Program-made: the position numbers and the translations under genes
Assembly (NCBI GenBank): GCA_913052545.1
Contig: CAJXEF010000040.1
Location: 1-14,382, forward strand
Direction: 5' to 3'
Origin: an uncultured Chloroflexota bacterium
GTDB lineage: Bacteria; Chloroflexota; Dehalococcoidia; UBA3495
DNA: 14,382 bases
The notes under the pieces: generated by a model
Database searches by the model: none
Seen by the model: the letters and a program-made list of their open reading frames with translations, nothing else
What the model was told of the DNA's origin: nothing
In this document: piece after piece, positions 1 to 6,706 of the stretch
Numbering within the stretch: the stretch's first letter is position 1
Layout: each line of letters starts with the position of its first letter

Positions 1-55
1 ACCGCCGAATAGAGGTTTTGCAGACCTCCGCCTTAGTCCACTTGGCTACGTCGCC
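1..55 (-). tRNA. tRNA-Cys (GCA), partial, 3' end beyond window
   Basis: Read on the minus strand, the sequence starts GGCGACG at position 55, followed by a D-arm and an anticodon arm with the 7-nt loop ctGCAaa. The anticodon GCA is at 19-21. The gene runs off the window inside or just before the T-arm, so the T-loop and acceptor 3' strand are not visible. A36-A37-A38 are all adenosine, the signature recognised by MiaA, so this tRNA is a probable target of the MiaB encoded nearby. It lies 28 nt downstream of tRNA-Leu and is probably processed from the same transcript. Confidence 0.9.
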
Positions 56-83
56 TTTCTACCTATATTATTGGTGGTGGTGT

Positions 84-170
84 TGGTGCCGAGGGCGGGA
101 CTTGAACCCACACGAGCTTTCGCCCACGGCCCCCTCAAGACCGCGTGTCTACCAATTCCACCACCTCGGC
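84..170 (-). tRNA. tRNA-Leu (GAG), CCA encoded
   Basis: This is a complete class II tRNA with a long variable arm. The acceptor stem pairs GCCGAGG (5' end at 170) with CCTCGGC, followed by discriminator A and a genome-encoded CCA (84-86 on the complement). The anticodon loop is ttGAGgg with GAG at 134-136, closed by CGGTC/GGCCG including one G-U pair. The T-loop GGTTCAAGTCC is canonical. It reads CUY leucine codons and is followed after 28 nt by tRNA-Cys. Confidence 0.96.
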
Positions 171-186
171 TAATAGGTCGGGCAAA

Positions 187-195
187 ATTATAACA
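187..195 (-). promoter_or_regulatory. Extended -10 promoter of tRNA-Leu/tRNA-Cys
   Basis: The minus strand reads TGTTATAAT, a perfect TATAAT preceded by the extended -10 TGn. The box ends 16 nt upstream of the tRNA-Leu 5' end, so transcription would start about 10 nt before the tRNA. The -35 region is poor (GACAAA at 211-216 with an 18-nt spacer). This gives the two tRNAs a promoter independent of nadA. Confidence 0.6.
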
Positions 196-305
196 TATAG
201 TTATTATCATTTTGTCTTTTGATGAATCGGGTTAGTGCTTAGTATCTGACGGTCTATAATTTATGTTGACGTTAATAAGGATGGCCCAACGTCTCTATCA
301 ATTAT

Positions 306-1514
306 TTAAGTAAGAGATAACATCCTTTGCAGGGCTACCAGGGATTCCATTTTCGTGTCGTCAGGGACAGTGATTTCGTTTATTACGTGCCTGTCAATTA
401 ACCCTTCAAGCACCCACAGCAAATATGCTGGATGGATACGGTACATGGTTGAACAAGGGCAACTTACGGGGTCCAGACAAAAAATCGTCTTATCTGGATT
501 GTTAATAGCGAGTCTGTTGACTAAACTGATTTCAGTACCAACTGCCCATTTTGTTCCTGATGGAGCTTCGTTAATGGTTTTTCTGATTAATTCAGTGGAT
601 CCATTGATGTCTGCCGCATCAACAGTCTCTTTAGGGCATTCGGGATGTACTAATACGGTTACATCGGGATACCGTTGACGGGCTGACTCAATCTGCTTAA
701 CAGTAAACCGTGTATGAACTGAGCAATGACCTTGCCATAGAACCATCTTAGCACCAAGTAGTTGTTCTTCAGTGTTACCACCAAGTTTTTTAAAAGGATT
801 CCAGACCACCATTTCTTTTGGGTCAATTCCTAATTTGATTCCGGTGTTTCGACCTAAATGCTGGTCTGGTAAAAATAGTACCCTATCGGAGCTTTCGAAT
901 GCCCAAGACAATACCGCTGTCGCGTTCGATGAGGTACACACAGCGCCGTCGTTTCGTCCGCAAAGCGATTTAATGCCGGCTATAGAATTCATGTACGTGA
1001 CTGGTACGATCCCTCCGTGTGCGCCGAGTACTTCTTGTAAATCTTCCCAGGCGTCTTCAACATCCTCCATAGGAGCCATATCAGCCATAGAGCATCCGGC
1101 GGTCATATTGGGTAGTATAACTTTCTGGTGCGGAGCGCAGAGGATACGGGCGGTTTCCGCCATGAAATGGACGCCACAGAACACTATGAAATCAGATTCT
1201 GGTTTGTCAGCTGCTTGTTGAGACAGCAAGAATGAGTCACCTTGAAAATCTGCATATTTAATAATTTCTTCACGTTGGTAGTGGTGCCCTAATATAGTTA
1301 CGGTCGATCCCAACGTCTTACGTGCTTCGTTAATCCGCTTATCCAGTTCTTGAGGTGAGTAATGGAGATATTCGTTGGATATCTTTTGCCAGCGTACATT
1401 GATAGCCATTTCTTCAGCAAGAGACTTGGCAGGCAACTCATCTTCAGGCTTACAAAAGGCTGAGTGTTCGACTTCTGTGATGGGTACGTATGGTTGTCTA
1501 ATAATGGTAGCCAT
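306..1514 (-). CDS. nadA: Quinolinate synthase A (long form)
   Basis: This cytosolic 4Fe-4S enzyme condenses iminoaspartate with dihydroxyacetone phosphate to make quinolinate for NAD synthesis. The 402-aa protein has the family hallmarks in order: GHHYQ (76-80), FCGVHFMAET with C113, GAVCTSSNA with C193, VHPEC (289-293) and CPC near C352/C354. C113, C193 and the last cysteine pair match the three cluster ligands. It belongs to the ~400-aa class with an N-terminal extension of about 60 residues before the catalytic core. ATG at 1514 is preceded by AGAGG with an 8-nt spacer. It lies 47 nt downstream of miaB on the same strand and is probably co-transcribed. No nadB or nadC is in the window. 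Confidence 0.96.
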   Translation of the reverse strand: MATIIRQPYVPITEVEHSAFCKPEDELPAKSLAEEMAINVRWQKISNEYLHYSPQELDKRINEARKTLGSTVTILGHHYQREEIIKYADFQGDSFLLSQQAADKPESDFIVFCGVHFMAETARILCAPHQKVILPNMTAGCSMADMAPMEDVEDAWEDLQEVLGAHGGIVPVTYMNSIAGIKSLCGRNDGAVCTSSNATAVLSWAFESSDRVLFLPDQHLGRNTGIKLGIDPKEMVVWNPFKKLGGNTEEQLLGAKMVLWQGHCSVHTRFTVKQIESARQRYPDVTVLVHPECPKETVDAADINGSTELIRKTINEAPSGTKWAVGTEISLVNRLAINNPDKTIFCLDPVSCPCSTMYRIHPAYLLWVLEGLIDRHVINEITVPDDTKMESLVALQRMLSLT

Positions 1515-1561
1515 AAATAATGCCTCTGGACCTGTCCACCGGCTTAATTACCGTTTTATTG

Positions 1562-2845
1562 TTAACTAGCGCTACTTGTCGTACCTTGCAAGGACCATGG
1601 GCTGGTCTTTTCGATTAATACGTCTTGTAAAGATCCTATGCTTACGGAGGATTCTTCTATAAATACTAGTTTATCTGTACGGGTTCTTCCATGCAACTTT
1701 CCCCGTTTTCTCCCTTCAACAAGGACTTCCACCTTTTCGCCAACTAATGAGTGGTTTATACCTGTCAAGATTTCTTCTTGAAGAATATCCATATTTTTCA
1801 AGCGCCGGTTTTTCTCCTCTTGAGGGATATCATCGTCCATGGTTCTAAATGAAATAGTTCCAGGCCTTGGTGAATAGGCTGCGCTATGAATCTTATCAAA
1901 TTGCAACTCGGTTATTAAGTCTAAGGAACTTTGATATTGCGCTTCAGTTTCACCAGGGAAGCCGACTATCATGTCTGTACTTACAGATACGCCGGGTATA
2001 TTCTCTCGAATCTTGTAGACTAATTCTCTGTAGTCATTTTGGGTATAAGGGCGTCTCATTCTTTCCAATACTGCATCGTCTCCAGCTTGCACAGGGAGAT
2101 TAATGTGTTCACATACCTTAGTGAGCTCGGAGACAGCAGCGATTATCTTGTCACTCATATATGACGGATGTGAGGTGAGAAACCGTATCCTAGATAGACC
2201 ATCTATACCATTTAGCTGAATTAGTAAATCGGATAGATCTGGTTGGTTAGGGAGGTCTAATCCATAAGCATCTACAGTCTGTCCTAGAACTGTTACTTCT
2301 TTAGTTCCTCTCTGAACGAGTAATTCAACTTCATGTATTATCTCTTCAATTGGCCTACTAACCTGACGGCCTCGTCGATAAGGGATTATGCAAAATGAGC
2401 ACATCAAATCACACCCGTGTATGATCGGAACGTGACATGTTATATCTGGTTCATACGGTGCTAACGACCCTATACAGCCTTCCCAGTCCACTTGATTTCT
2501 ATCTCCGATTATATCTAGAAGCGGAGCGTATTGTTGAGGTTTCATAAAAACATCAACATATGGGAATTGCCTAGCTAATTCGGATGTTTTGTCCCCTACT
2601 TTGCATCCCATTAACGCCAAAATACGTTCAGGATTCTTAGATTTGAGAGGTTTCATGGATGTCAAATTACCCACGACCTTATCCTCGGCGCTTTGCCTGA
2701 CAACACATGAGTTAAGCACGATTACGTCTGCCGTGTCAGGATTAGGAACAGAATGTAGTCCTAATTGCTCTAATGCTGATCCCAGTCTTTGCGAGTCGGC
2801 TACATTCATTTGGCAACCGATTGTCCAGATGTAATAACTATCCAT
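1562..2845 (-). CDS. miaB: tRNA-2-methylthio-N6-dimethylallyladenosine synthase MiaB
   Basis: This radical-SAM methylthiotransferase converts i6A37 to ms2i6A37 in tRNAs reading UNN codons. The 427-aa protein shows the N-terminal MTTase domain with cluster cysteines C11, C47 and C81. The radical-SAM motif HGCDLMCSFC follows (C145, C149, C152), then a LPVQAGDDAVLERMRR segment. A C-terminal TRAM region contains GRTRTDKLVF, which favours MiaB over RimO or MtaB. The ATG at 2845 is fixed because the next Met (13) lies after C11. The only strong Shine-Dalgarno match, GGAG, sits just 2 nt from the ATG, which is unusually close. It begins 23 nt after the tRNA-Ser 3' end and is followed by nadA. Confidence 0.96.
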   Translation of the reverse strand: MDSYYIWTIGCQMNVADSQRLGSALEQLGLHSVPNPDTADVIVLNSCVVRQSAEDKVVGNLTSMKPLKSKNPERILALMGCKVGDKTSELARQFPYVDVFMKPQQYAPLLDIIGDRNQVDWEGCIGSLAPYEPDITCHVPIIHGCDLMCSFCIIPYRRGRQVSRPIEEIIHEVELLVQRGTKEVTVLGQTVDAYGLDLPNQPDLSDLLIQLNGIDGLSRIRFLTSHPSYMSDKIIAAVSELTKVCEHINLPVQAGDDAVLERMRRPYTQNDYRELVYKIRENIPGVSVSTDMIVGFPGETEAQYQSSLDLITELQFDKIHSAAYSPRPGTISFRTMDDDIPQEEKNRRLKNMDILQEEILTGINHSLVGEKVEVLVEGRKRGKLHGRTRTDKLVFIEESSVSIGSLQDVLIEKTSPWSLQGTTSSAS

Positions 2846-2868
2846 TTCTCCAATACTCTACCAAAGTT

Positions 2869-2960
2869 TGGCGGAGGGAGTGGGATTCGAACCCACGATT
2901 CCAATTTCTCAGAATAAGCGCTTAGCAGGCGCCCGCACTAGACCACTATGCGATCCCTCC
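2869..2960 (-). tRNA. tRNA-Ser (GCU), CCA encoded
   Basis: This is a complete class II tRNA. Acceptor GGAGGGA (5' end at 2960) pairs with TCCCTCC, followed by discriminator G, expected for serine, and encoded CCA (2869-2871 on the complement). The anticodon loop ctGCTaa places GCT at 2924-2926, and a long variable arm precedes a canonical T-loop GGTTCGAATCC. It reads AGY codons. It is the first gene of a likely tRNA-Ser/miaB/nadA transcript. Confidence 0.96.
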
Positions 2961-2971
2961 TAGGAAGGATC

Positions 2972-3000
2972 AATATATCAGATTGGGTTGTTAGTCACAA
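2972..3000 (-). promoter_or_regulatory. Promoter of tRNA-Ser/miaB(/nadA)
   Basis: On the minus strand TTGTGA (2995-3000) is separated by exactly 17 nt from TATATT (2972-2977). The predicted start is about 5-7 nt upstream of the tRNA-Ser 5' end. No other good minus-strand promoter is seen between tRNA-Ser and miaB, so miaB probably depends on it. Confidence 0.55.
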
Positions 3001-3181
3001 TAAGCTGCGCGCGGTCATTGGCGGTAATAGGAATCACGAATTGGTTTGGCAGTTTCGGACTAAAATGAAGATCTCTATGAACGGTCTATAGTTGTTTCTA
3101 TAGGAGTATATTATCGTAAATGATTACGGAAACAGGCCATCTAATTGCCTAAGACGCCAAACTCACTAATTATGCTTACTA
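3001..3181. other. Intergenic stretch between divergent tRNA-Ser and Lrp gene
   Basis: I see no credible ORF or RNA gene here. It holds two small dyads: CTATAG-N6-CTATAG around 3087-3104, and CGTAA-ATGA-TTACG at 3115-3128. The second lies about 55 bp upstream of the Lrp-gene -35 box and could be a regulator site, for instance for autoregulation. That role is only a guess. Confidence 0.3.
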
Positions 3182-3210
3182 TTGACACTCATTAGTCATT
3201 GTTCTATCAT
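3182..3210 (+). promoter_or_regulatory. Near-consensus sigma70 promoter of the Lrp/AsnC gene
   Basis: A perfect TTGACA (3182-3187) and TATCAT (3205-3210, 5 of 6) are separated by 17 nt. The predicted transcription start near 3216-3218 leaves a leader of about 35 nt before the ATG at 3252. It also excludes the upstream in-frame TTG at 3213 as the translation start. Confidence 0.8.
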
Positions 3211-3251
3211 TTTTGTATGTAAATCAAACAAAAAAGCGGAGAAACAAACGA

Positions 3252-3692
3252 ATGGATGAATTAGATAGAAAAATAATAGCTCTTCTACAGTTAGATGGAA
3301 GAGCATCTAATGCGAAAATCGCTCGAGAGGTTGGGGTTAGCGAAGGGACAGTTCGGAGAAGGCTACGAAGATTAGTTCAAGATGATGTAGTCAATGTTAT
3401 AGCTGTGCCCAATTTGGAAAAACTTGGATATGGTACGACGGCGTTGATTGGATTGCAAACAGGTCCGGGTAGATCGGATGCGGTTGCAGAAGCTATAGCG
3501 AAGATGGAGGAAGCCCACTACGTGGCGGTTACAACCGGTACTTATGACGTATTTGTTTGGGCAGGATTAGAATCAGCAGAAAGTTTAGGTGACTTTTTGA
3601 GAACTAAAGTAGGGAAACTTGAGGGAGTTCAACGGACTGAAACGTTTGTTAATCTGTCGATGAAGAAGAGAACTTCTGGACTAGTTCTGTAA
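3252..3692 (+). CDS. Lrp/AsnC family transcriptional regulator
   Basis: The 146-aa protein begins MDELDRKIIALLQLDGRAS, the typical start of an AsnC-type helix-turn-helix. The recognition helix region is VGVSEGTVRRRLRRL (about 27-41). A C-terminal RAM-type effector/oligomerisation domain follows (about 65-140), with the GTYDVFVWAGLES strand. Such proteins form dimers to octamers and usually sense amino acids; the ligand here is unknown. An in-frame TTG at 3213 would add 13 residues, but it lies at or before the predicted transcription start. ATG 3252 is therefore preferred, with GGAG at 3238-3241 (10-nt spacer). The gene has its own strong promoter, diverges from tRNA-Ser and is followed by the ferredoxin gene on the same strand, a possible target. 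Confidence 0.93.
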   Translation: MDELDRKIIALLQLDGRASNAKIAREVGVSEGTVRRRLRRLVQDDVVNVIAVPNLEKLGYGTTALIGLQTGPGRSDAVAEAIAKMEEAHYVAVTTGTYDVFVWAGLESAESLGDFLRTKVGKLEGVQRTETFVNLSMKKRTSGLVL

Positions 3693-3800
3693 TTATCTCC
3701 TATGGTTTTGCCTGCCTGTTTCTAGCCTCAGTAACGTCTATTTAGTAATCTGGTTAATGATGGGCTAGCTTTAAGATGATAGGCGTGATCAATAAGATAA

Positions 3801-3821
3801 TTAGTGTCCGAACGGACCTAA
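3801..3821. promoter_or_regulatory. Candidate operator dyad upstream of the ferredoxin -10
   Basis: The sequence is TTAG-t-GTCCG-AA-CGGAC-CTAA. TTAG/CTAA and GTCCG/CGGAC are perfect complements, broken only by one extra T in the left arm. It ends 3 bp upstream of the TG of the extended -10 box and covers the -35 position, so a bound protein would plausibly repress or activate the ferredoxin gene. No T-tract follows, so it is not an intrinsic terminator. The binding protein is unknown; the adjacent Lrp/AsnC protein or an iron/redox sensor are candidates. Confidence 0.5.
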
Positions 3822-3824
3822 TAA

Positions 3825-3833
3825 TGGTATAAT
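3825..3833 (+). promoter_or_regulatory. Extended -10 promoter of the ferredoxin gene
   Basis: TGG-TATAAT is a perfect -10 (3828-3833) with the extended TGn motif. No good -35 is present at 16-18 nt; that position is occupied by the dyad at 3801-3821. The predicted start is near 3840, giving a leader of about 50 nt. Confidence 0.65.
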
Positions 3834-3891
3834 TCTCGGAGTACGGTTGCTTTACGTACTTAGAATTTTTAACTCTCGGAGGCGGCAAAGA

Positions 3892-4161
3892 ATGACCTAT
3901 ATAATCACTGAGCCCTGCGTTGGAGTAAAAGACGGGGCATGTGTTGATGTCTGTCCAGTGGACTGTATATACACCCGCGACTCAGACGATATGTTTTTTA
4001 TTAATCCAGATGAATGCATTGACTGCGCAGCTTGTGAACCTGTATGTCCAGTAACAGCTATATTCGCTGAAGACGCGGTTCCTCCGATGTACTCGGATTA
4101 CACTGCCAAAAACTACGATTACTTCAAAACTACAGATCCATCAGACTTGAGAAGGAAATAA
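3892..4161 (+). CDS. fdxA: 7Fe ferredoxin ([3Fe-4S][4Fe-4S])
   Basis: This is a small cytosolic electron carrier of 89 aa. The cysteine pattern is that of Azotobacter/mycobacterial FdxA proteins. C9, C17 and C52 should hold the 3Fe-4S cluster; C21, C42, C45 and C48 the 4Fe-4S cluster; C25 is the extra cysteine. Landmarks are EPCVGVKDGACVDVCPVDC and CIDCAACEPVCP. The usual acidic tail follows (EDAVPPMY then YFKTTDPSDLRRK). The start is ATG 3892, preceded by a perfect GGAGG at 3878-3882 with a 9-nt spacer. An in-frame TTG at 3847 would add 15 residues unlike the family and has no good Shine-Dalgarno. The gene lies between an Lrp-type regulator and aconitase; its redox partner is not evident. 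Confidence 0.95.
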   Translation: MTYIITEPCVGVKDGACVDVCPVDCIYTRDSDDMFFINPDECIDCAACEPVCPVTAIFAEDAVPPMYSDYTAKNYDYFKTTDPSDLRRK

Positions 4162-4220
4162 CCTTTCAAGGTATAAGTATCTTACGGCGAACCTTTAAAG
4201 GACAGTAACCTTTAAAGGTT
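4160..4220. repeat. Three copies of the palindromic motif AACCTTTMAAGG
   Basis: Copies lie at 4160-4171 (AACCTTTCAAGG, overlapping the last two bases of the ferredoxin stop codon), 4190-4201 (AACCTTTAAAGG) and 4207-4218 (AACCTTTAAAGG). The third extends to a perfect 14-bp palindrome, AACCTTTAAAGGTT (4207-4220). Copies start 30 and 17 bp apart. They could be operator half-sites for aconitase or paired arms of a hairpin. The function is not decided by sequence alone. Confidence 0.6.
4190..4220 (+). terminator. Possible intrinsic terminator of the ferredoxin transcript
   Basis: Copies 2 and 3 of the palindromic motif can pair as a 12-bp stem (4190-4201 with 4209-4220) around the 7-nt loop ACAGTAA. 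It is followed by TGTTCTATTA. The stem is AT-rich (4 G-C pairs) and the U-tract is weak, so termination may be partial, leaving read-through into aconitase. Confidence 0.4.
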
Positions 4221-4322
4221 TGTTCTATTATGGAATACACGCAAACTACTGTTGTAGGTCGTGTCCCCTAAAAATGGTTTTAGCTAAGGAACATTTAGAT
4301 CGTTTCGAGGAGGGTCTGTTAC

Positions 4323-6602
4323 ATGGCTAATATAGAATCTAGTCCAGAGTTCGTTGAGCAAGCCTATCAGAAAATGGATGCAAAATTGAAAGTTGTCAGG
4401 GCCAGGCTCAATCGTCCTATGACGTTGGCCGAAAAGGTATTGCTATCCCATTTAGACGATCCCAAGGACTCAGAAATTATAGCGGGAGATAGCTATATAT
4501 TGCTGAATCCAGACCGAGTAGCTCACCAGGATGTTACTGGCCAGATGTCAATTCTTCAGTTCATGCAATCAGGCCGCGATCAAGTAGCCGTTCCTACTAC
4601 CGTTCATTGTGATCATCTGGTGCAAGCCAGAGTTGGTGCGTCTTCAGATCTGCAAGATGCATTGAACGAAAGTAACGAAGTTTACCAATTCTTAGAATCG
4701 GCATGTCGCAAATATGGTATGGGGTTTTGGAAACCCGGCTCCGGTATCATACACCAGGTAGTTTTAGAGAATTATGCATTTCCTGGTGCACTAATTATTG
4801 GGACAGACTCCCATACAGTGAATGGGGGTGGATTAGGGTCTCTAGCTATAGGTGTTGGAGGAGCAGACGCAGCTGATGTCATGGCAGGCTTGCCCTGGGA
4901 GGTTAAATATCCCACTCTTATAGGCGTACATTTGACCGGAGAAATGAGTGGTTGGACGGCTCCTAAGGATGTAATTATATATCTGGCTGGCCTATTAACT
5001 GTTTCTGGTGGTACAAATGCGATAATTGAATATTTTGGTCCGGGGGCCAGTTCAATTAGTGCTACAGGCAAAGGGACTATCTGCAATATGGGAGCGGAGT
5101 TAGGTGCTACTGGAGATATATTCCCGTATGACCAGCGGATGGAGACTTACCTAAAGGCTACTAATCGGAGTGCTTTGGCTGAGTTGGCGGAGAAGTATAA
5201 GCATTTAGTTACCTCTGATCCCGAAATCGAACAGGATCCGTCTCAGTACTACGATCGTATTGTGGAGATTGATCTATCTAAATTAGAGCCGCATATTACC
5301 GGTCCGCATTCCCCAGACCGGGCTCGCCCCATATCTGCTATGGCAAAAGAAATCAAGGACAATGATTTTCCGGAGAGCATCTCGGTTGCCTTGGTAGGTA
5401 GTTGCACTAATTCTTCTTATGAAGATATGAGTCGATGTGCCGAAGTAGCTAGGCAAGCCTCTGATCACGGTATCAAAGCTAAGTCTTCATTCATGGTTAC
5501 TCCTGGGTCCGAACAAGTTAGGGCCACTATTGAAAGAGATGGACTTCAGCAGACCTTGGAAGATATCGGTGGAACCGTTTTAGCTAATGCTTGCGGTCCA
5601 TGCATAGGGCAGTGGAACCGTCCAGAAGTCAAGAGAGGCGATAAGAATGCTATAGTCACCTCTTATAATCGTAACTTCCCAGCTAGAAATGATGCTAATC
5701 CAGATACTATGAATTTCATTACGAGCCCTGAACTAGCTGTAGCGATGGGCATAAGTGGTAGTCTGGCATTCAACCCACTCACCGATACATTGGTTGGGAG
5801 TGACGGGAAAGAGTTCAAATTAGATCCTCCGGGCACCGCTCCTGAAGTTCCACCTACTGGCTTCGATCCTGGAATATCGATGTATTCAGCACCTCCAGAT
5901 GATGGTAGTGATGTAGCCGTAGTGGTGGATCCTACTAGTAATAGATTGCAGGTGCTAGACCCTTGGGAAGCCTGGAATGGCGAAGACTTTCAGGATGTAC
6001 CGATACTAGTTAAGGCTCAAGGCAAATGTACGACTGACCATGTATCCCCTGCTGGTCAATGGTTGAGGTTCCGTGGTCATCTAGATAATCTGAGCGATAA
6101 CATGTTCCTAGGAGCTGTTAACGCTTTCACTGACGATATCGGTACTGGGCAAAATCAATTGTCAGGAGAGCAAGTTCAACCTATTCCACAAATAGCCCGA
6201 GAATACAAGGCGCAAGGACTCCGCTGGGTCGCTATAGGTGATCACAACTATGGAGAGGGAAGTAGCAGAGAACACGCAGCCATGTCGCCTAGGATGCTAG
6301 GCGCCGCCGCGATTATAACTCGCAGTTTTGCACGGTTAGCAGAAACTAACCTTAAAAAACAGGGTGTGCTTCCATTTACATTTGAGGACACGGATGACTA
6401 CGATCGTATAAAAGTTGATGACAGAGTGAGTATTGTTGGGTTAGATAATCTCTCTCCAGGCCAACCAGTCCAATGCGTCTTGAAGCACGCCGACGGGACT
6501 GAAGATACGGTAAATCTTCGCCATTCTCTAAATCAGCCTCAGATAGAGTGGTTCAAGGCGGGTGGTGCTATGAACTATATGAAATTACAAGAAGGGGCAT
6601 AA
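4323..6602 (+). CDS. Aconitate hydratase, mitochondrial (ACO2-like) type
   Basis: This TCA-cycle 4Fe-4S enzyme isomerises citrate to isocitrate through cis-aconitate. The 759-aa length and sequence match the mitochondrial-aconitase class, not the ~890-aa bacterial AcnA/IRP type or AcnB. Cluster cysteines are C361 in GSCTNSSYEDM and C424/C427 in ANACGPCIGQW. Substrate-site landmarks are GTDSHTVNGGG (160-170), TSYNRNFPARNDANP (446-460), GKCTTDHVSPAG (567-578) and the catalytic-serine loop YGEGSSREH (643-651). SFARLAETNLKKQG precedes the C-terminal swivel end IEWFKAGGAMN. ATG 4323 follows GGAGGG with an 8-nt spacer. No clear sigma70 promoter is found in 4221-4308, so it may be read from the ferredoxin promoter or an activator-dependent one. 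A strong hairpin terminator follows. Confidence 0.97.
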   Translation: MANIESSPEFVEQAYQKMDAKLKVVRARLNRPMTLAEKVLLSHLDDPKDSEIIAGDSYILLNPDRVAHQDVTGQMSILQFMQSGRDQVAVPTTVHCDHLVQARVGASSDLQDALNESNEVYQFLESACRKYGMGFWKPGSGIIHQVVLENYAFPGALIIGTDSHTVNGGGLGSLAIGVGGADAADVMAGLPWEVKYPTLIGVHLTGEMSGWTAPKDVIIYLAGLLTVSGGTNAIIEYFGPGASSISATGKGTICNMGAELGATGDIFPYDQRMETYLKATNRSALAELAEKYKHLVTSDPEIEQDPSQYYDRIVEIDLSKLEPHITGPHSPDRARPISAMAKEIKDNDFPESISVALVGSCTNSSYEDMSRCAEVARQASDHGIKAKSSFMVTPGSEQVRATIERDGLQQTLEDIGGTVLANACGPCIGQWNRPEVKRGDKNAIVTSYNRNFPARNDANPDTMNFITSPELAVAMGISGSLAFNPLTDTLVGSDGKEFKLDPPGTAPEVPPTGFDPGISMYSAPPDDGSDVAVVVDPTSNRLQVLDPWEAWNGEDFQDVPILVKAQGKCTTDHVSPAGQWLRFRGHLDNLSDNMFLGAVNAFTDDIGTGQNQLSGEQVQPIPQIAREYKAQGLRWVAIGDHNYGEGSSREHAAMSPRMLGAAAIITRSFARLAETNLKKQGVLPFTFEDTDDYDRIKVDDRVSIVGLDNLSPGQPVQCVLKHADGTEDTVNLRHSLNQPQIEWFKAGGAMNYMKLQEGA

Positions 6603-6616
6603 CTAAGCTTTCAAGA

Positions 6617-6675
6617 AAATATGGGCAAGAAAAAGGGAGGGCTAACCAAGCCTTCCCTTTTTCTTGCCCATATTT
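6617..6675. terminator. Bidirectional terminator: 27-bp stem, 5-nt loop
   Basis: Arms 6617-6643 and 6649-6675 are complementary over 27 bp with a single G-U pair, around loop AACCA. The core GGGAGGGCT/AGCCTTCCC is flanked by AAAAA on the left and TTTTT on the right, so both strands present a GC stem followed by a U-tract. This suits the convergent aconitase and hemQ genes. A further 13 bp of arm (AAATATGGGCAAG and its complement) lies beyond the A/T tract, more than a terminator needs. Confidence 0.88.
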
Positions 6676-6706
6676 CATATTCTAAGAATTATTGAGAATA
6701 CGGAAC

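Noticed and set aside
255..260. Plus-strand TATAAT downstream of nadA
   Set aside because: It has no acceptable -35 or extended -10 and would only drive antisense transcription into nadA; AT-rich chance match.
268..293. Inverted repeat GACGTT-N14-AACGTC after nadA as a terminator
   Set aside because: The arms are only 6 bp with a 14-nt loop and no T-tract follows on the minus strand.
772..1221. 149-aa plus-strand open frame antisense to nadA
   Set aside because: It is a shadow frame: nadA is fully conserved on the other strand and this frame has no recognisable motif.
3847..3891. 15-residue N-terminal extension of the ferredoxin from TTG 3847
   Set aside because: The perfect GGAGG belongs to ATG 3892, and ferredoxins of this class start at MTYII-like sequences.
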